Assembly (NCBI GenBank): GCA_900553835.1 | Contig: USFF01000012.1 | Span: 1 to 33,480 of the forward strand | Source of the DNA: an uncultured Mycoplasmatota bacterium | GTDB lineage: Bacteria; Bacillota_I; Bacilli_A; RF39; UBA660 | Direction: 5' to 3' | DNA: 33,480 nucleotides | Part shown: positions 1 to 6,903 of the stretch, piece by piece | Position numbering within the stretch: position 1 is the first letter of the stretch | Layout: every line of letters starts with the position of its first letter | Translations under genes and position numbers: made by a program | Notes under the pieces: model-generated | What the model saw: the letters and a program-made list of their open reading frames with translations, nothing else | Told to the model about the DNA's origin: nothing | The model's database searches: none

Positions 1-940
1 TAGAACTATTTCTTAAGTATATAATAGTTGCATCTTCGTCAAACTGTTTAACTCTCTGTGATTTACCATCACCACTTGCACCGTGTAAGAATACAGGTAT
101 ATCGCTAAGTAAAGCACCTTTAATTATTTCTTCTTCACTTACTTTATCGAAGTTAAAGTTGTATGGATTTACTTTTTCAGGTAATTTAGAAATACTTTTA
201 TCTTTAGTTTCTACATTACTAAAATGTTTAATATCTTCTAAAAAATATTCATTTAAATATTTATGCATTAATGTTTTAGAAAAATCTCCATTATAACTAT
301 TATTAACATCAAACTTAACACCAGTAAATAAAATTTTATCACTTAAAAGTCTATTATTATCTAAACGCACCCATTTAATAGGTTTTATTTCTATCCATAC
401 GATTTCACCTTTTTCGTATGTCTCCCCGTTAGGTAATGTAGTTTCCAGCTTAACAACTTCTCTTACATATTTTTTACCTTTATAATAATAAACAATATGA
501 TTAGGATTTATACTTATTTCAGCTGTCAAAGTATCATTTATTGGTAGTTCTTCACTTTTTAAAATATTAGCTATATAGGCAGCTTCTAATTCTTGCTGTA
601 ATAATCCAGGTGCAGCATCCTGTGGATATTCTAAATAAAAAGTTACATGAGCATCATCTTCATCTTTAGTAAAATTACTAATACTAGCTCCTTCTAAAAT
701 TGGTCTAACGCCTATCCATTCTTCAGTAGCATAAGTGACAGTAGCCTCATCCCAATTTGGTGTACAATAAACAGCTCCACCAGATGAATGAGAGTCTTTA
801 GTCCAATATTCACCATGAAATTCGCCATCATCTGAACATATTGCTTCATTTATTAAAGTGTAATCTGTTACTTTAGCATAATATTTTGCTGCTATTCGCA
901 ATTTAGTCATTTCTTCATAACTTGGTATTGTAACATGCAT
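1..940 (-). CDS. DUF6273-like domain fused to MoxR-like AAA ATPase (C-terminus outside window)
   Basis: The reading frame starts at the ATG at 940 and stays open to the window edge (313 codons), so the C-terminal part is missing. Residues about 70-235 resemble the DUF6273 family of gut Firmicutes: a tryptophan-rich strand (KPIKWVRLDNNRLLSDKILF), then a segment like the family's 'LRKWLN..FL' (MHKYLNEYFL). Residues 286-294 (HGASGDGKS) form a Walker A loop preceded by 'IPVFL', as in MoxR/AAA_5 ATPases, which remodel or activate partner proteins. There is no signal peptide, so it should be cytoplasmic. A GGGGG Shine-Dalgarno site lies 7 nt before the ATG and a good promoter lies upstream. Family calls come from recognised motifs; Walker B and the rest of the ATPase cannot be seen. 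A partner VWA-domain gene may lie beyond the edge. Confidence 0.8.
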   Translation of the reverse strand, partial: MHVTIPSYEEMTKLRIAAKYYAKVTDYTLINEAICSDDGEFHGEYWTKDSHSSGGAVYCTPNWDEATVTYATEEWIGVRPILEGASISNFTKDEDDAHVTFYLEYPQDAAPGLLQQELEAAYIANILKSEELPINDTLTAEISINPNHIVYYYKGKKYVREVVKLETTLPNGETYEKGEIVWIEIKPIKWVRLDNNRLLSDKILFTGVKFDVNNSYNGDFSKTLMHKYLNEYFLEDIKHFSNVETKDKSISKLPEKVNPYNFNFDKVSEEEIIKGALLSDIPVFLHGASGDGKSQRVKQFDEDATIIYLRNSS

Positions 941-967
941 AAAACATCCCCCTTAAATTAGTTCTTT

Positions 968-996
968 ATTTTATACTATTTTCACTAAAAAGTCAA
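968..996 (-). promoter_or_regulatory. Sigma-A-type promoter for the AAA fusion gene
   Basis: The -35 is TTGACT (991-996), the spacer is 17 nt and the -10 is TAAAAT (968-973). It lies about 27 nt upstream of the start codon at 940. Confidence 0.65.
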
Positions 997-1020
997 CTAT
1001 TCCGTACATAATTTTATCCA

Positions 1021-1045
1021 AAAATAAAGAACCTTTAAGGCTCTT
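1021..1045 (-). terminator. Rho-independent terminator of spoIIM
   Basis: A 7-bp stem (AAGAGCC/GGTTCTT, one G-U pair) with a 5-nt loop is followed by a T-rich tail. The left arm contains part of the spoIIM stop codon. Confidence 0.75.
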
Positions 1046-1628
1046 AAATAACTAATCTAACTAAATAAGCATTTACAAATACTTCAAGTAAAGTTCCTAC
1101 TAAAGATATAACAATTCCTATTAAAAATAATAAGAGTACTTTTTTAACAAATATCTTTAAATTAATACTTTCTTCATTGTAAGTGGCTTTCATTAATTTA
1201 TAACTAATATTAAGCATTATTGACGAATAAATAATTATACTAATAGACATAAATATAATATGAGGAAATAAACTAACTAACATAAGTAAAATACCTTTAG
1301 ATTTAAATGTAAGTATTATACTAGACATTAAAAATCCTATTTGAAGTCCCTTATAATAATTAACAAATATTATTAAAGGGCTAAATAAATAAAGTATTCC
1401 ACTTATAGTAATAATTATAAAGTAAATAATATTATACTTAAAACTAGTTAAAAAAGAATATATACTTATTTTATTATCAAAACCACTAATGTAAGAATTA
1501 ATTTCATCTTTAATAATCATTTTATCTAAAGATGAAGTTATCAAAAGAAAAACTACTCCAGATAATATTCCAAGTACTAGTAAGATGCTTGCTATTTTAA
1601 TTATTTTATCATTTATTAATTTTTTCAT
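1044..1628 (-). CDS. spoIIM: Stage II sporulation protein M (SpoIIM)-like membrane protein
   Basis: This is a 194-residue, almost wholly hydrophobic protein. It has an N-terminal membrane segment (about 12-31), a polar linker (about 33-55), then four or five membrane segments, which is the SpoIIM/DUF95 layout. Near the middle it has 'VNYYKGLQIGFL', like the family's conserved 'N...G...G' segment. In Bacillus SpoIIM works with SpoIID and SpoIIP in the mother-cell membrane, where peptidoglycan remodelling drives engulfment. The length is close to the usual roughly 200 residues. It is a single-gene unit with its own terminator. There is no Shine-Dalgarno site next to the ATG; instead TATAAT sits 5 nt upstream, so the message may be leaderless. 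Other DUF95 membrane proteins are an alternative, but the sporulation genes elsewhere in the window favour SpoIIM. Confidence 0.75.
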   Translation of the reverse strand: MKKLINDKIIKIASILLVLGILSGVVFLLITSSLDKMIIKDEINSYISGFDNKISIYSFLTSFKYNIIYFIIITISGILYLFSPLIIFVNYYKGLQIGFLMSSIILTFKSKGILLMLVSLFPHIIFMSISIIIYSSIMLNISYKLMKATYNEESINLKIFVKKVLLLFLIGIVISLVGTLLEVFVNAYLVRLVI

Positions 1629-1633
1629 ACTAA

Positions 1634-1639
1634 ATTATA
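1634..1639 (-). promoter_or_regulatory. Possible -10 element directly before spoIIM (leaderless start)
   Basis: TATAAT lies 5 nt before the ATG at 1628. The nearest purine-rich stretch (AGAGG) is about 18 nt from the ATG, too far to serve as a Shine-Dalgarno site. The -35 region is weak: a TTGAAT lies at a 19-nt spacing. Confidence 0.45.
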
Positions 1640-1671
1640 TTAAGCCTCTTTAAATTTTATTCAAAATATTA

Positions 1672-1677
1672 TATAAT
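1672..1677 (+). promoter_or_regulatory. Possible -10 element for the 36-residue membrane peptide
   Basis: TATAAT lies 18 nt before the ATG at 1696, with a weak TTTAAA 17 nt further upstream. A GGTGAAG ribosome binding site lies between the -10 and the start. Confidence 0.5.
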
Positions 1678-1695
1678 TTTATTGGTGAAGTAAAA

Positions 1696-1806
1696 ATGAA
1701 AAAAAAGACTAAGCAAAAAATACTTAGAGTATTAGTTTGGATAGTCACTATAATTATTCTTTTATTCTTTATAGGTGGAGGAATAATTACTATTTTAAGT
1801 AGATAA
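1696..1806 (+). CDS. 36-residue single-pass membrane peptide
   Basis: The ORF encodes a basic N-terminus (MKKKTKQK) followed by a hydrophobic helix (about residues 11-33) with a GGG stretch, ending in SR. It is probably inserted with the N-terminus inside the cell. It has a candidate -10, a GGTGAAG ribosome binding site about 5 nt before the ATG, and a strong terminator whose stem contains its stop codon, so it looks like a complete gene. Its neighbours run the other way (spoIIM divergent, the 128-residue gene convergent). The layout resembles small Firmicutes proteins of the DUF4044/Prli42 type, but the sequence is too short for a family call. Function unknown. Confidence 0.65.
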   Translation: MKKKTKQKILRVLVWIVTIIILLFFIGGGIITILSR

Positions 1807-1824
1807 ATTATCTACTTTTTTTCA
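1797..1824 (+). terminator. Terminator shared by convergent genes
   Basis: An 8-bp perfect stem (AAGTAGAT/ATCTACTT) with loop AAATT is followed on the plus strand by a run of seven T. It contains the stop codons of both the 36-residue peptide (TAA, plus) and the 128-residue protein (TAG, minus). It should be efficient on the plus strand and weaker on the minus. Confidence 0.85.
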
Positions 1825-2198
1825 TATTTTAAAGTAAATTCATCTTCATTAACTGGTGTGAATGCACCATTTAATAAACTAACATTTATTTTATAATATG
1901 ATCTTTCAATAGTATTGTTTACACTTTTTATTTTAAGCGCAATATCATTATTAATTTTAATTAAATGAACAGAATAAATTTGATTTTCTTTATTTGCTAC
2001 AACAATAGAAATTGTATCACTTGTTATAATGGATGTAACTCTCTTTTTTTCACCCATAAAAAGAATATCTACATTTAGAAATTTATCATTTACTTCAAGT
2101 GTACTTAAATCAAAATAAGACACTCCAATAAGTTCACCTATTATATTTAATTTATTAAGTATAAAACCCGGAAAATTATTTAAATCAATATTAGACAT
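1812..2198 (-). CDS. Hypothetical 128-residue protein
   Basis: I do not recognise this family. The protein is soluble, acidic and rich in Asn and Ile, with alternating hydrophobic and polar residues suggesting a mainly beta fold. There is no signal peptide, membrane segment or cysteine. The start has a strong AAGGAGG site 6 nt upstream. It lies 11 nt after the stop of the 62-residue gene and is probably co-transcribed with it. Both proteins end in a similar strand plus lysine-rich tail (EFTLKYEKK here, EFALKLKK upstream), so they may be related, but this rests on few residues. Confidence 0.7.
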   Translation of the reverse strand: MSNIDLNNFPGFILNKLNIIGELIGVSYFDLSTLEVNDKFLNVDILFMGEKKRVTSIITSDTISIVVANKENQIYSVHLIKINNDIALKIKSVNNTIERSYYKINVSLLNGAFTPVNEDEFTLKYEKK

Positions 2199-2209
2199 AC
2201 TATACCTCC

Positions 2210-2398
2210 TTATTTTTTTAACTTTAAAGCAAATTCTTTAGTATCATCATTAGTAGTTATTGCTAACTCAACTGGTACTTCTTTATTGCTAATAACCTCT
2301 ATGCGAACTTTTCCATCATCATATAGAGTTGTTTTTACAGTATAATCATTATCATACACTGTATAATAGTCTCTTTTTATATATAAAGCTTTACTCAT
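2210..2398 (-). CDS. Hypothetical 62-residue protein
   Basis: Unrecognised small soluble protein, MSKALYIKR... to ...EFALKLKK, likely beta-rich. I chose the ATG at 2398. The GGGAGG site at about 2405-2410 lies 7 nt before it, whereas the in-frame ATG at 2404 nearly abuts that site. First gene of a two-gene unit with the 128-residue protein, behind a TTGCTT-17-TATAAT promoter. Confidence 0.65.
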   Translation of the reverse strand: MSKALYIKRDYYTVYDNDYTVKTTLYDDGKVRIEVISNKEVPVELAITTNDDTKEFALKLKK

Positions 2399-2424
2399 AT
2401 ACATTCCTCCCTTTATGAGTATTT

Positions 2425-2453
2425 ATTATAAACTAACCAAAATAAAAAAGCAA
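2425..2453 (-). promoter_or_regulatory. Promoter for the 62/128-residue gene pair
   Basis: The -10 is TATAAT (2425-2430), the spacer is 17 nt and the -35 is TTGCTT (2448-2453). The -35 overlaps the small terminator hairpin of the gene upstream. Confidence 0.55.
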
Positions 2454-2463
2454 GTTCTTGCTT
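2441..2463 (-). terminator. Weak terminator after the 137-residue gene
   Basis: A short self-complementary AAGCAAG/CTTGCTT element (about 5 bp with a GAAC loop) is followed by TTTTTT, right at the stop codon. The stem is short, so read-through is plausible. Confidence 0.45.
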
Positions 2464-2875
2464 ATTTTATTTTATTATATTGATTACTAATACTATTTCT
2501 TACTAATTTTTTAGGATTTAAGATACTTAACTCTGATATGTTTACTCTAGAATAAGGACCAGGATATGGTATATATAAGTTACCATAAAGATCTTTCTTA
2601 TTAATGAAAGCTTTAATTTTTTCAGGATCACTTGCACGTAAAGCATCTATATCTTCATATATTTTTTGGTACCATGCTGTATAAACATTTTCTCCTTTAT
2701 ACAAAATTGAAACATTAAAATCAATTGATGGAATGTCATATCCTGATTGAAAATTATAAATACCCCTTTTAGCTCCAACAAATACAGTTGTATTTTCATC
2801 AATAGCAACTCTATCCTTTTTATTAATTAAGTATTCAGTAAGTGCAACATAATATAATTTTTCTCTAAATGTCAT
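2462..2875 (-). CDS. Hypothetical 137-residue protein behind a consensus promoter
   Basis: Soluble protein without signal or membrane segment. The N-terminus (MTFREKLYYVALTEYLINK) looks helical, the middle has strands (TTVFVGAKRGIYNF; DFNVSILYKGENVYTAWYQK), and a proline-rich segment (YIPYPGPYSRV) lies near residue 105. I could not place it confidently in a family. The start has a GGGGG site 7 nt upstream. It is preceded by an exact TTGACA-17-TATAAT promoter, so high basal transcription is likely. Monocistronic; the next gene downstream has its own promoter. Confidence 0.7.
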   Translation of the reverse strand: MTFREKLYYVALTEYLINKKDRVAIDENTTVFVGAKRGIYNFQSGYDIPSIDFNVSILYKGENVYTAWYQKIYEDIDALRASDPEKIKAFINKKDLYGNLYIPYPGPYSRVNISELSILNPKKLVRNSISNQYNKIK

Positions 2876-2900
2876 ATATTTTCCCCCTTAAACAATTAAA

Positions 2901-2929
2901 ATTATACCATATAAAGTACAAGATGTCAA
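2901..2929 (-). promoter_or_regulatory. Exact consensus sigma-A promoter
   Basis: TTGACA at 2924-2929, a 17-nt spacer and TATAAT at 2901-2906, about 26 nt before the ATG of the 137-residue gene. It matches the sigma-A consensus at all 12 positions. The gap from 2930 to 3046 beside it is AT-rich and shows nothing else I can support. Confidence 0.85.
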
Positions 2930-3046
2930 GTATTTGTTAAACAATGTATTTTTTTAGCACTAATGCATGGCAATTTTTAAAATTGATATACCACTTAAGA
3001 CTTTTTATTTTTTCTTACTCCTTTTCCTTACTTTATACTCTTTCAT

Positions 3047-3083
3047 AAAAAAGCGAACACCAAATCAACTTGATCTGGTGTTC
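3047..3083 (-). terminator. Strong terminator of the candidate RNA and/or tex-uppS
   Basis: An 8-bp perfect stem (GAACACCA/TGGTGTTC) extended by an inner ATC/GAT pairing, followed on the minus strand by GC and six T. No other terminator lies between here and the uppS stop, so it may also end the tex-uppS transcript. Confidence 0.85.
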
Positions 3084-3179
3084 ACCAATTCAAAATTGGA
3101 CTGAGTGAATACTTAACGAGCTAAGCTAGGTGATACTCTTTTTGTTTGTCCTTTAATATTATATGAAGTATCTCTTCAT
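3047..3179 (-). ncRNA. Candidate structured small RNA
   Basis: About 133 nt between a predicted start near 3179 and a strong terminator at 3047-3083, in the 355-nt gap between uppS and the 137-residue gene. No ORF of useful length lies in it. Reading 5' to 3' on the minus strand, it can fold into: a perfect 6-bp hairpin (ATGAAG, loop AGATA, CTTCAT); a long arm closed by GGAC/GTCC, then GAGT/ACTC, capped by CTTAG-CTCG-TTAAG; a short CCAATT/AATTGG hairpin that competes with the GTCC strand; and the terminator stem. It lacks landmarks of SRP RNA, tmRNA or RNase P and is short for 6S RNA. It could also be the structured 3' UTR of tex-uppS. Folding was done by eye. Confidence 0.55.
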
Positions 3180-3185
3180 GTATAC

Positions 3186-3214
3186 ATTATATCATTTATA
3201 TTAAATAATATTAA
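3186..3214 (-). promoter_or_regulatory. Promoter for the candidate small RNA
   Basis: The -10 is TATAAT (3186-3191), the spacer 17 nt and the -35 TTAATA (3209-3214, four of six matches). It lies just after the uppS stop codon and about 100 nt before the terminator hairpin. Confidence 0.5.
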
Positions 3215-3230
3215 GTACTTTATATTGTAC

Positions 3231-3944
3231 TTATTTTTTAGTATTTCCACCCATTCTTCTATCTCTTTTATTATAAACTTCTATTGCTTTATCAAATTCT
3301 TTTTCTTTAAAATCAGGGAAGTAAGTATCTGGAAAATACATTTCTGCATAAGCAAGACTATAAAGCATAAAGTTAGATACTCTTATCTCACCACTTGTTC
3401 TTATAAGTAAATCCATGTAAGGTAAACTATTATATAAGTTATCTCTAAATAGTTCCTCATTAATATCATTTACACTTATATTACCACTTAATACTTCATT
3501 AACTATTTTCTTAGTAGTATCTATTATTTCAGCTTGTCCTCCATAGTTAAGGCAAATATTAAGTATTCCACCATCATTTTTACTAGTTTTACTTTCTAAC
3601 TCTTTCATGGCACTATAAACTTTATCACTAAGTGGTTCTTTCCTTCCAGAAAAAACTACTTTTATATTGTTTTGATTAAATTCTTTTATACTAGACTTGA
3701 ATGCTTTTAAAAATAAATTCATTAAATAATCTACTTCTTCACTACTTCTTTTAAAATTTTCAGTGGAAAAAGCAAATACACTTAAAACTTTAACTCCTTT
3801 TTTAAAAGCATACTTAGCAAGAAGTTTTAATGTATTAAAGCCCTCCTTATGTCCAAGGCTTGTTTTAAGTCCTCTTTCTTTAGCCCATCTTCTATTACCA
3901 TCTAGTATAATACCAACATGTGTAGGAATATTTAAATTATCCAT
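3231..3944 (-). CDS. uppS: Undecaprenyl diphosphate synthase
   Basis: A cis-prenyltransferase that adds isopentenyl units to farnesyl diphosphate to make the C55 lipid carrier for peptidoglycan and other wall polymers. At 237 residues it is close to the family's usual 240-250. The N-terminal signature HVGIILDGNRRWAKERG carries the catalytic Asp, and GHKEGF follows. The middle has SVFAFSTENFKRS, and the C-terminal signature RTSGEIRVSNFMLYSLAYAE contains the diphosphate-binding Arg and Ser. It starts 1 nt after the tex stop codon. Its AAGGAG site lies inside the end of tex, so translation is coupled. In Bacillus uppS sits next to frr and cdsA instead, so pairing with tex is a local arrangement. 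Essential function; confident call. Confidence 0.97.
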   Translation of the reverse strand: MDNLNIPTHVGIILDGNRRWAKERGLKTSLGHKEGFNTLKLLAKYAFKKGVKVLSVFAFSTENFKRSSEEVDYLMNLFLKAFKSSIKEFNQNNIKVVFSGRKEPLSDKVYSAMKELESKTSKNDGGILNICLNYGGQAEIIDTTKKIVNEVLSGNISVNDINEELFRDNLYNSLPYMDLLIRTSGEIRVSNFMLYSLAYAEMYFPDTYFPDFKEKEFDKAIEVYNKRDRRMGGNTKK

Positions 3945-3945
3945 A

Positions 3946-6072
3946 TTAATTCTCCTTTATTAAAGTAAGTGATACTTTATTCTTATCTTTTTCAATTTTG
4001 TCTACATAAACTTTAACTATATCTCCAACAGATACTATTTCAAGCGGGTCACTTACAAATTTTTTACTCATTTTAGATATATGTAAAAGTGCATCATCAT
4101 GGAGTCCTATATCAATAAAAGCGCCAAAGGAAGCAACATTTCTAACAGTACCTTCTAGTTCTTCTCCTACTTTTAAATCGTTAATAGTGAGAATATTACT
4201 CTTAAGAAGTGGCATTTCAAGTTCATCTCTAGGATCCATTCCTGGCTCTTTTAACTCTTTAATAATGCTCTCAAGTAAGTATATGTTTATATTAAGTTCC
4301 TTATTTAATTTATTTATATCAAGAGTATTAAGCACTTCTTTAAATTCATTAGTTTGTATATCTTTTAAATCTAAATTTAAATACTTTATTACCTTTAAGG
4401 CTTCATCATAACTTTCTGGATGCACTCCTGTATTATCAAGAGGATTTACTCCTATAACCCTTAAAAAGCCTACTGATTGCTCATATATCTTAGGAGTAAT
4501 ACCCTTAATACTTTTAAGTTCTTCTCTTTTAGTAAACTTGTTATTTGCTTTAAAAGTCATAATACTTTCTACTGCTTTTTTAGTCATTCCACTTATTCTT
4601 TTTAAAATACTAGAAGATGCTGTGTTAATGTTTACTCCAACTTTATTTACAACATTTTCTACAGTGTAGTCAAGTGCTTCACTTAAATTCTTTTGATTTA
4701 CATCATATTGATACTCTCCTACACCAATACTTTTAGGATCTATCTTTACAAGTTCACTTAATGGGTCCTGCACCCTTCTGCCTATCGAAACAGCACTTCT
4801 TTTTTCAACAGTTAAATCAGGGAATTCTTCTATAGCTAAATTACTAGCACTATACACACTTGCGCCTGCTTCACTAGTAATAATATATTTGACATCTAAA
4901 CCTTTTATTGCTTCAGCAACAAAGCTTTCGCTTTCTCTAGAAGCAGTTCCATTACCAATAGCAATTAAATTAATATTATGTTTTAAAATCATTTCTCTTA
5001 GTGCTTTTGTACTGCCTATTTTGTCATTCTTAGGTTCATGAGGATATATTACTCCTATCTCTAAAAGATTACCGTTTTCATCAAGAGCAGCAAGTTTACA
5101 TCCAGTTCTAAATGCCGGATCAAAACCTAGTACTCTAGTACCTTTGATAGGCCTAGTAAGAAGTAAATTATATAAATTTTTACTAAAAGTACCAATAGCT
5201 TTTTCTTCACTTTTAAGTGTTATTTCACTTCTGACTTCTCTTTCAATACTTGGAATAATTAATCTTTTTAAACTATCTTTAATAGAAGTTTTAACAACAT
5301 CTACAACAAAAGATTTATCATTTTTAATTACTTTACTTTCTAAAAATGAAATAATATCTTCTATATTATAATCTAGATTAACAGAAATAACTCCTTCTTT
5401 TTCAGCACGATTTATTGCTAAGCATCTATAGTGTTTTAAATATTTAAATTGTTCTTTAAAATTATAATACATCTCATATGTTTTATTTTCATCTATAGCA
5501 TTTTTCTTTATCTTAGTTTCAATAAAAGCCTTATTATAAATATAATTTCTTATCCATTTTCTATAATAAGCATTGTCACTTATCCATTCACTTATAATAT
5601 ATCCTGCATTAGTTAAAGCTTTTTCTTTGTCCATATTATAAGGTTTAACGAGTAAATCTAAATCTCCATTTGTTGGAAAAGACATAATCTTTTTAGCAAG
5701 AGGTTCGAGTCCCATTTTTATAGCTTCTGTTCCTTTAGTTTTTTTCTTTTCTTTATAAGGTAAATATAAATCTTCTACTTCAACTAATTTAGTTTTACTC
5801 ATTATCTCATTTTTTAACTCCTCAGTAAGCATTCCTTTTTCATCTATTAATTTAATAACAGATAATTTTCTTTCTAAAAGGTTCATATTTCTTTTATATT
5901 CATCACTTATCAGTTTAATCTCTTCTTCATTTAAATTATCTGTTACTTCTTTTCTATATCTTGCAATAAAAGGGATAGTAGCTCCTTCTTCAAGCAATTT
6001 TAATGCACTACTAATCCTTTTCTCACTTATATTAATTTCTTTACTTAAATTCTTAATTAATTCTTCATTCAT
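3946..6072 (-). CDS. tex: Tex-family RNA-binding protein (YqgF-like, HhH and S1 domains)
   Basis: A 708-residue transcription accessory protein. Order of parts: N-terminal helical/HTH region (IPFIARYRKEVTDNL is diagnostic); a YqgF/RNase H-like fold starting near residue 318 (VLGFDPAFRTGCKLAALDE); helix-hairpin-helix repeats (ILKRISGMTKKAVESI; FTKREELKSIKGITPKIYEQ); and a C-terminal S1 domain (LEGTVRNVASFGAFIDIGLH...LLHISKMS). Tex binds nucleic acid through S1 and has been linked to transcript processing and elongation in several bacteria; the exact role here is not known. A strong AAGGAG site precedes the ATG, and a promoter with a palindromic -10 region lies upstream. It forms a two-gene unit with uppS. 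Confidence 0.95.
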   Translation of the reverse strand: MNEELIKNLSKEINISEKRISSALKLLEEGATIPFIARYRKEVTDNLNEEEIKLISDEYKRNMNLLERKLSVIKLIDEKGMLTEELKNEIMSKTKLVEVEDLYLPYKEKKKTKGTEAIKMGLEPLAKKIMSFPTNGDLDLLVKPYNMDKEKALTNAGYIISEWISDNAYYRKWIRNYIYNKAFIETKIKKNAIDENKTYEMYYNFKEQFKYLKHYRCLAINRAEKEGVISVNLDYNIEDIISFLESKVIKNDKSFVVDVVKTSIKDSLKRLIIPSIEREVRSEITLKSEEKAIGTFSKNLYNLLLTRPIKGTRVLGFDPAFRTGCKLAALDENGNLLEIGVIYPHEPKNDKIGSTKALREMILKHNINLIAIGNGTASRESESFVAEAIKGLDVKYIITSEAGASVYSASNLAIEEFPDLTVEKRSAVSIGRRVQDPLSELVKIDPKSIGVGEYQYDVNQKNLSEALDYTVENVVNKVGVNINTASSSILKRISGMTKKAVESIMTFKANNKFTKREELKSIKGITPKIYEQSVGFLRVIGVNPLDNTGVHPESYDEALKVIKYLNLDLKDIQTNEFKEVLNTLDINKLNKELNINIYLLESIIKELKEPGMDPRDELEMPLLKSNILTINDLKVGEELEGTVRNVASFGAFIDIGLHDDALLHISKMSKKFVSDPLEIVSVGDIVKVYVDKIEKDKNKVSLTLIKEN

Positions 6073-6089
6073 AAATAAAACTCCTTCTT

Positions 6090-6122
6090 ATTTATTATAT
6101 AATAAATAAAGAATAACTACAA
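6090..6122 (-). promoter_or_regulatory. tex-uppS promoter with an 18-bp palindrome over the -10
   Basis: TATAAT at 6094-6099, 17-nt spacer, weak TTGTAG -35 at 6117-6122. A perfect AT-only palindrome (ATTTATTATATAATAAAT, 6090-6107) covers the -10. In DNA this AT-rich, a chance palindrome cannot be excluded. Confidence 0.5.
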
Positions 6123-6144
6123 ATTAAAAAGTAATTTAAATGTA

Positions 6145-6170
6145 AAGAAAAACAAGATTTAATTATCTTG
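6145..6170 (-). terminator. Terminator of the trmH-like operon
   Basis: A 6-bp stem CAAGAT/ATCTTG with loop AATTAA, followed by TTTTTCTTT on the minus strand, immediately after the 67-residue gene. Confidence 0.8.
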
Positions 6171-6174
6171 CTTT

Positions 6175-6378
6175 CTATCTTATTTTTTTTCTGCCTTCTC
6201 TATCTGTATAATTAACTGTATCATCAGGATGCTTAGTTACATGAAATATTTCTTCGTCATCTTTCTTAACTTGTGTAACATAATTTTCGTTGTCATCTTT
6301 ATCAAGATAAGTTGTCAAATTTATTTCCAAATCTCCAGCATCAAGACTTAGAGTTTTGCTTCTACCTGTATCAGACAT
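6175..6378 (-). CDS. Hypothetical 67-residue charged protein
   Basis: Unrecognised. Highly charged and soluble, rich in Asp, Lys and Thr, with likely beta strands (DLEINLTTYLDKDDNENYVT) and a basic end (REGRKKIR). A strong AAGGAGG site precedes the ATG. It starts 3 nt after the stop of the SpoU-type methyltransferase and is followed by a terminator, so it is the last gene of that operon. No signal peptide or cysteines. Confidence 0.7.
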   Translation of the reverse strand: MSDTGRSKTLSLDAGDLEINLTTYLDKDDNENYVTQVKKDDEEIFHVTKHPDDTVNYTDREGRKKIR

Positions 6379-6381
6379 AAT

Positions 6382-6903
6382 TTACCTCCTTCTCATTAAA
6401 TTTGTACATTGGTTAAGCATAATACCTGTAGCAATTGCCACATTTATTGAAGAATTATTCCCAAACATATCTATATGGTAACTTTGAGAACACATTCTTA
6501 ACCCCGCATCTGAAACGCCATGTTTTTCATTACCAACTAGAATTGCTATTTTATCATTATTATTAAAATTTATTGTGTTTAATGATAAACTCTCGTTAGT
6601 TATTTCTAGAGCAATTATTTTAAAACCTTCACTTTTAATTTTGTTTATACATTCCTCTAAATTACTACAAATCTCATATTCCGTAAATTTAACAGTATCC
6701 CTACTAATTTTATTAATTTTTTTTAATATTAAATCTGAATAATCTCCACATAAGAATAATTTGCTTACTCCAAATGCATCAGATAATCTAAACATACTGC
6801 CTATATTAAAATCTTCTTTTACATTATCAAGTATTAAATAAATTGGAAATTTAGTACTAGTATGTTTATATTCAACATGTTCAAGTTGATGTATATCACT
6901 CAT
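6382..6903 (-). CDS. TrmH/SpoU-family RNA 2'-O-methyltransferase
   Basis: A 173-residue SPOUT methyltransferase that would transfer a methyl group from S-adenosylmethionine to a ribose 2'-OH of tRNA or rRNA. All three family motifs are visible: motif 1 DNVKEDFNIGSMFRLSDAFG, with the catalytic Arg after NIGS; motif 2 AILVGNEKHGVSD; motif 3 IDMFGNNSSINVAIATG, which forms the knot. It has only the catalytic core and lacks the extra RNA-binding domain of RlmB-like members, as in small tRNA (Um/Gm) enzymes. The target base cannot be assigned. It overlaps the 109-residue gene upstream by 8 nt (ATGAGTGA) and is followed at 3 nt by the 67-residue gene. Confidence 0.88.
   Translation of the reverse strand: MSDIHQLEHVEYKHTSTKFPIYLILDNVKEDFNIGSMFRLSDAFGVSKLFLCGDYSDLILKKINKISRDTVKFTEYEICSNLEECINKIKSEGFKIIALEITNESLSLNTINFNNNDKIAILVGNEKHGVSDAGLRMCSQSYHIDMFGNNSSINVAIATGIMLNQCTNLMRRR

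Noticed and set aside
3002..3046. A 13-codon basic peptide frame (MKEYKVRKRSKKK) after the candidate RNA, minus strand
   Set aside because: It begins right after the terminator T-run, has no ribosome binding site, and in AT-rich DNA such a Lys-rich frame is easily formed by chance.
4187..5371. Plus-strand open frames inside tex, and similar ones opposite the kinase, hisS, infB, lonA and nusA genes
   Set aside because: They lie wholly inside well-identified genes on the other strand, lack ribosome binding sites, and have low-complexity Leu/Ser/Ile-rich translations typical of antisense shadows.
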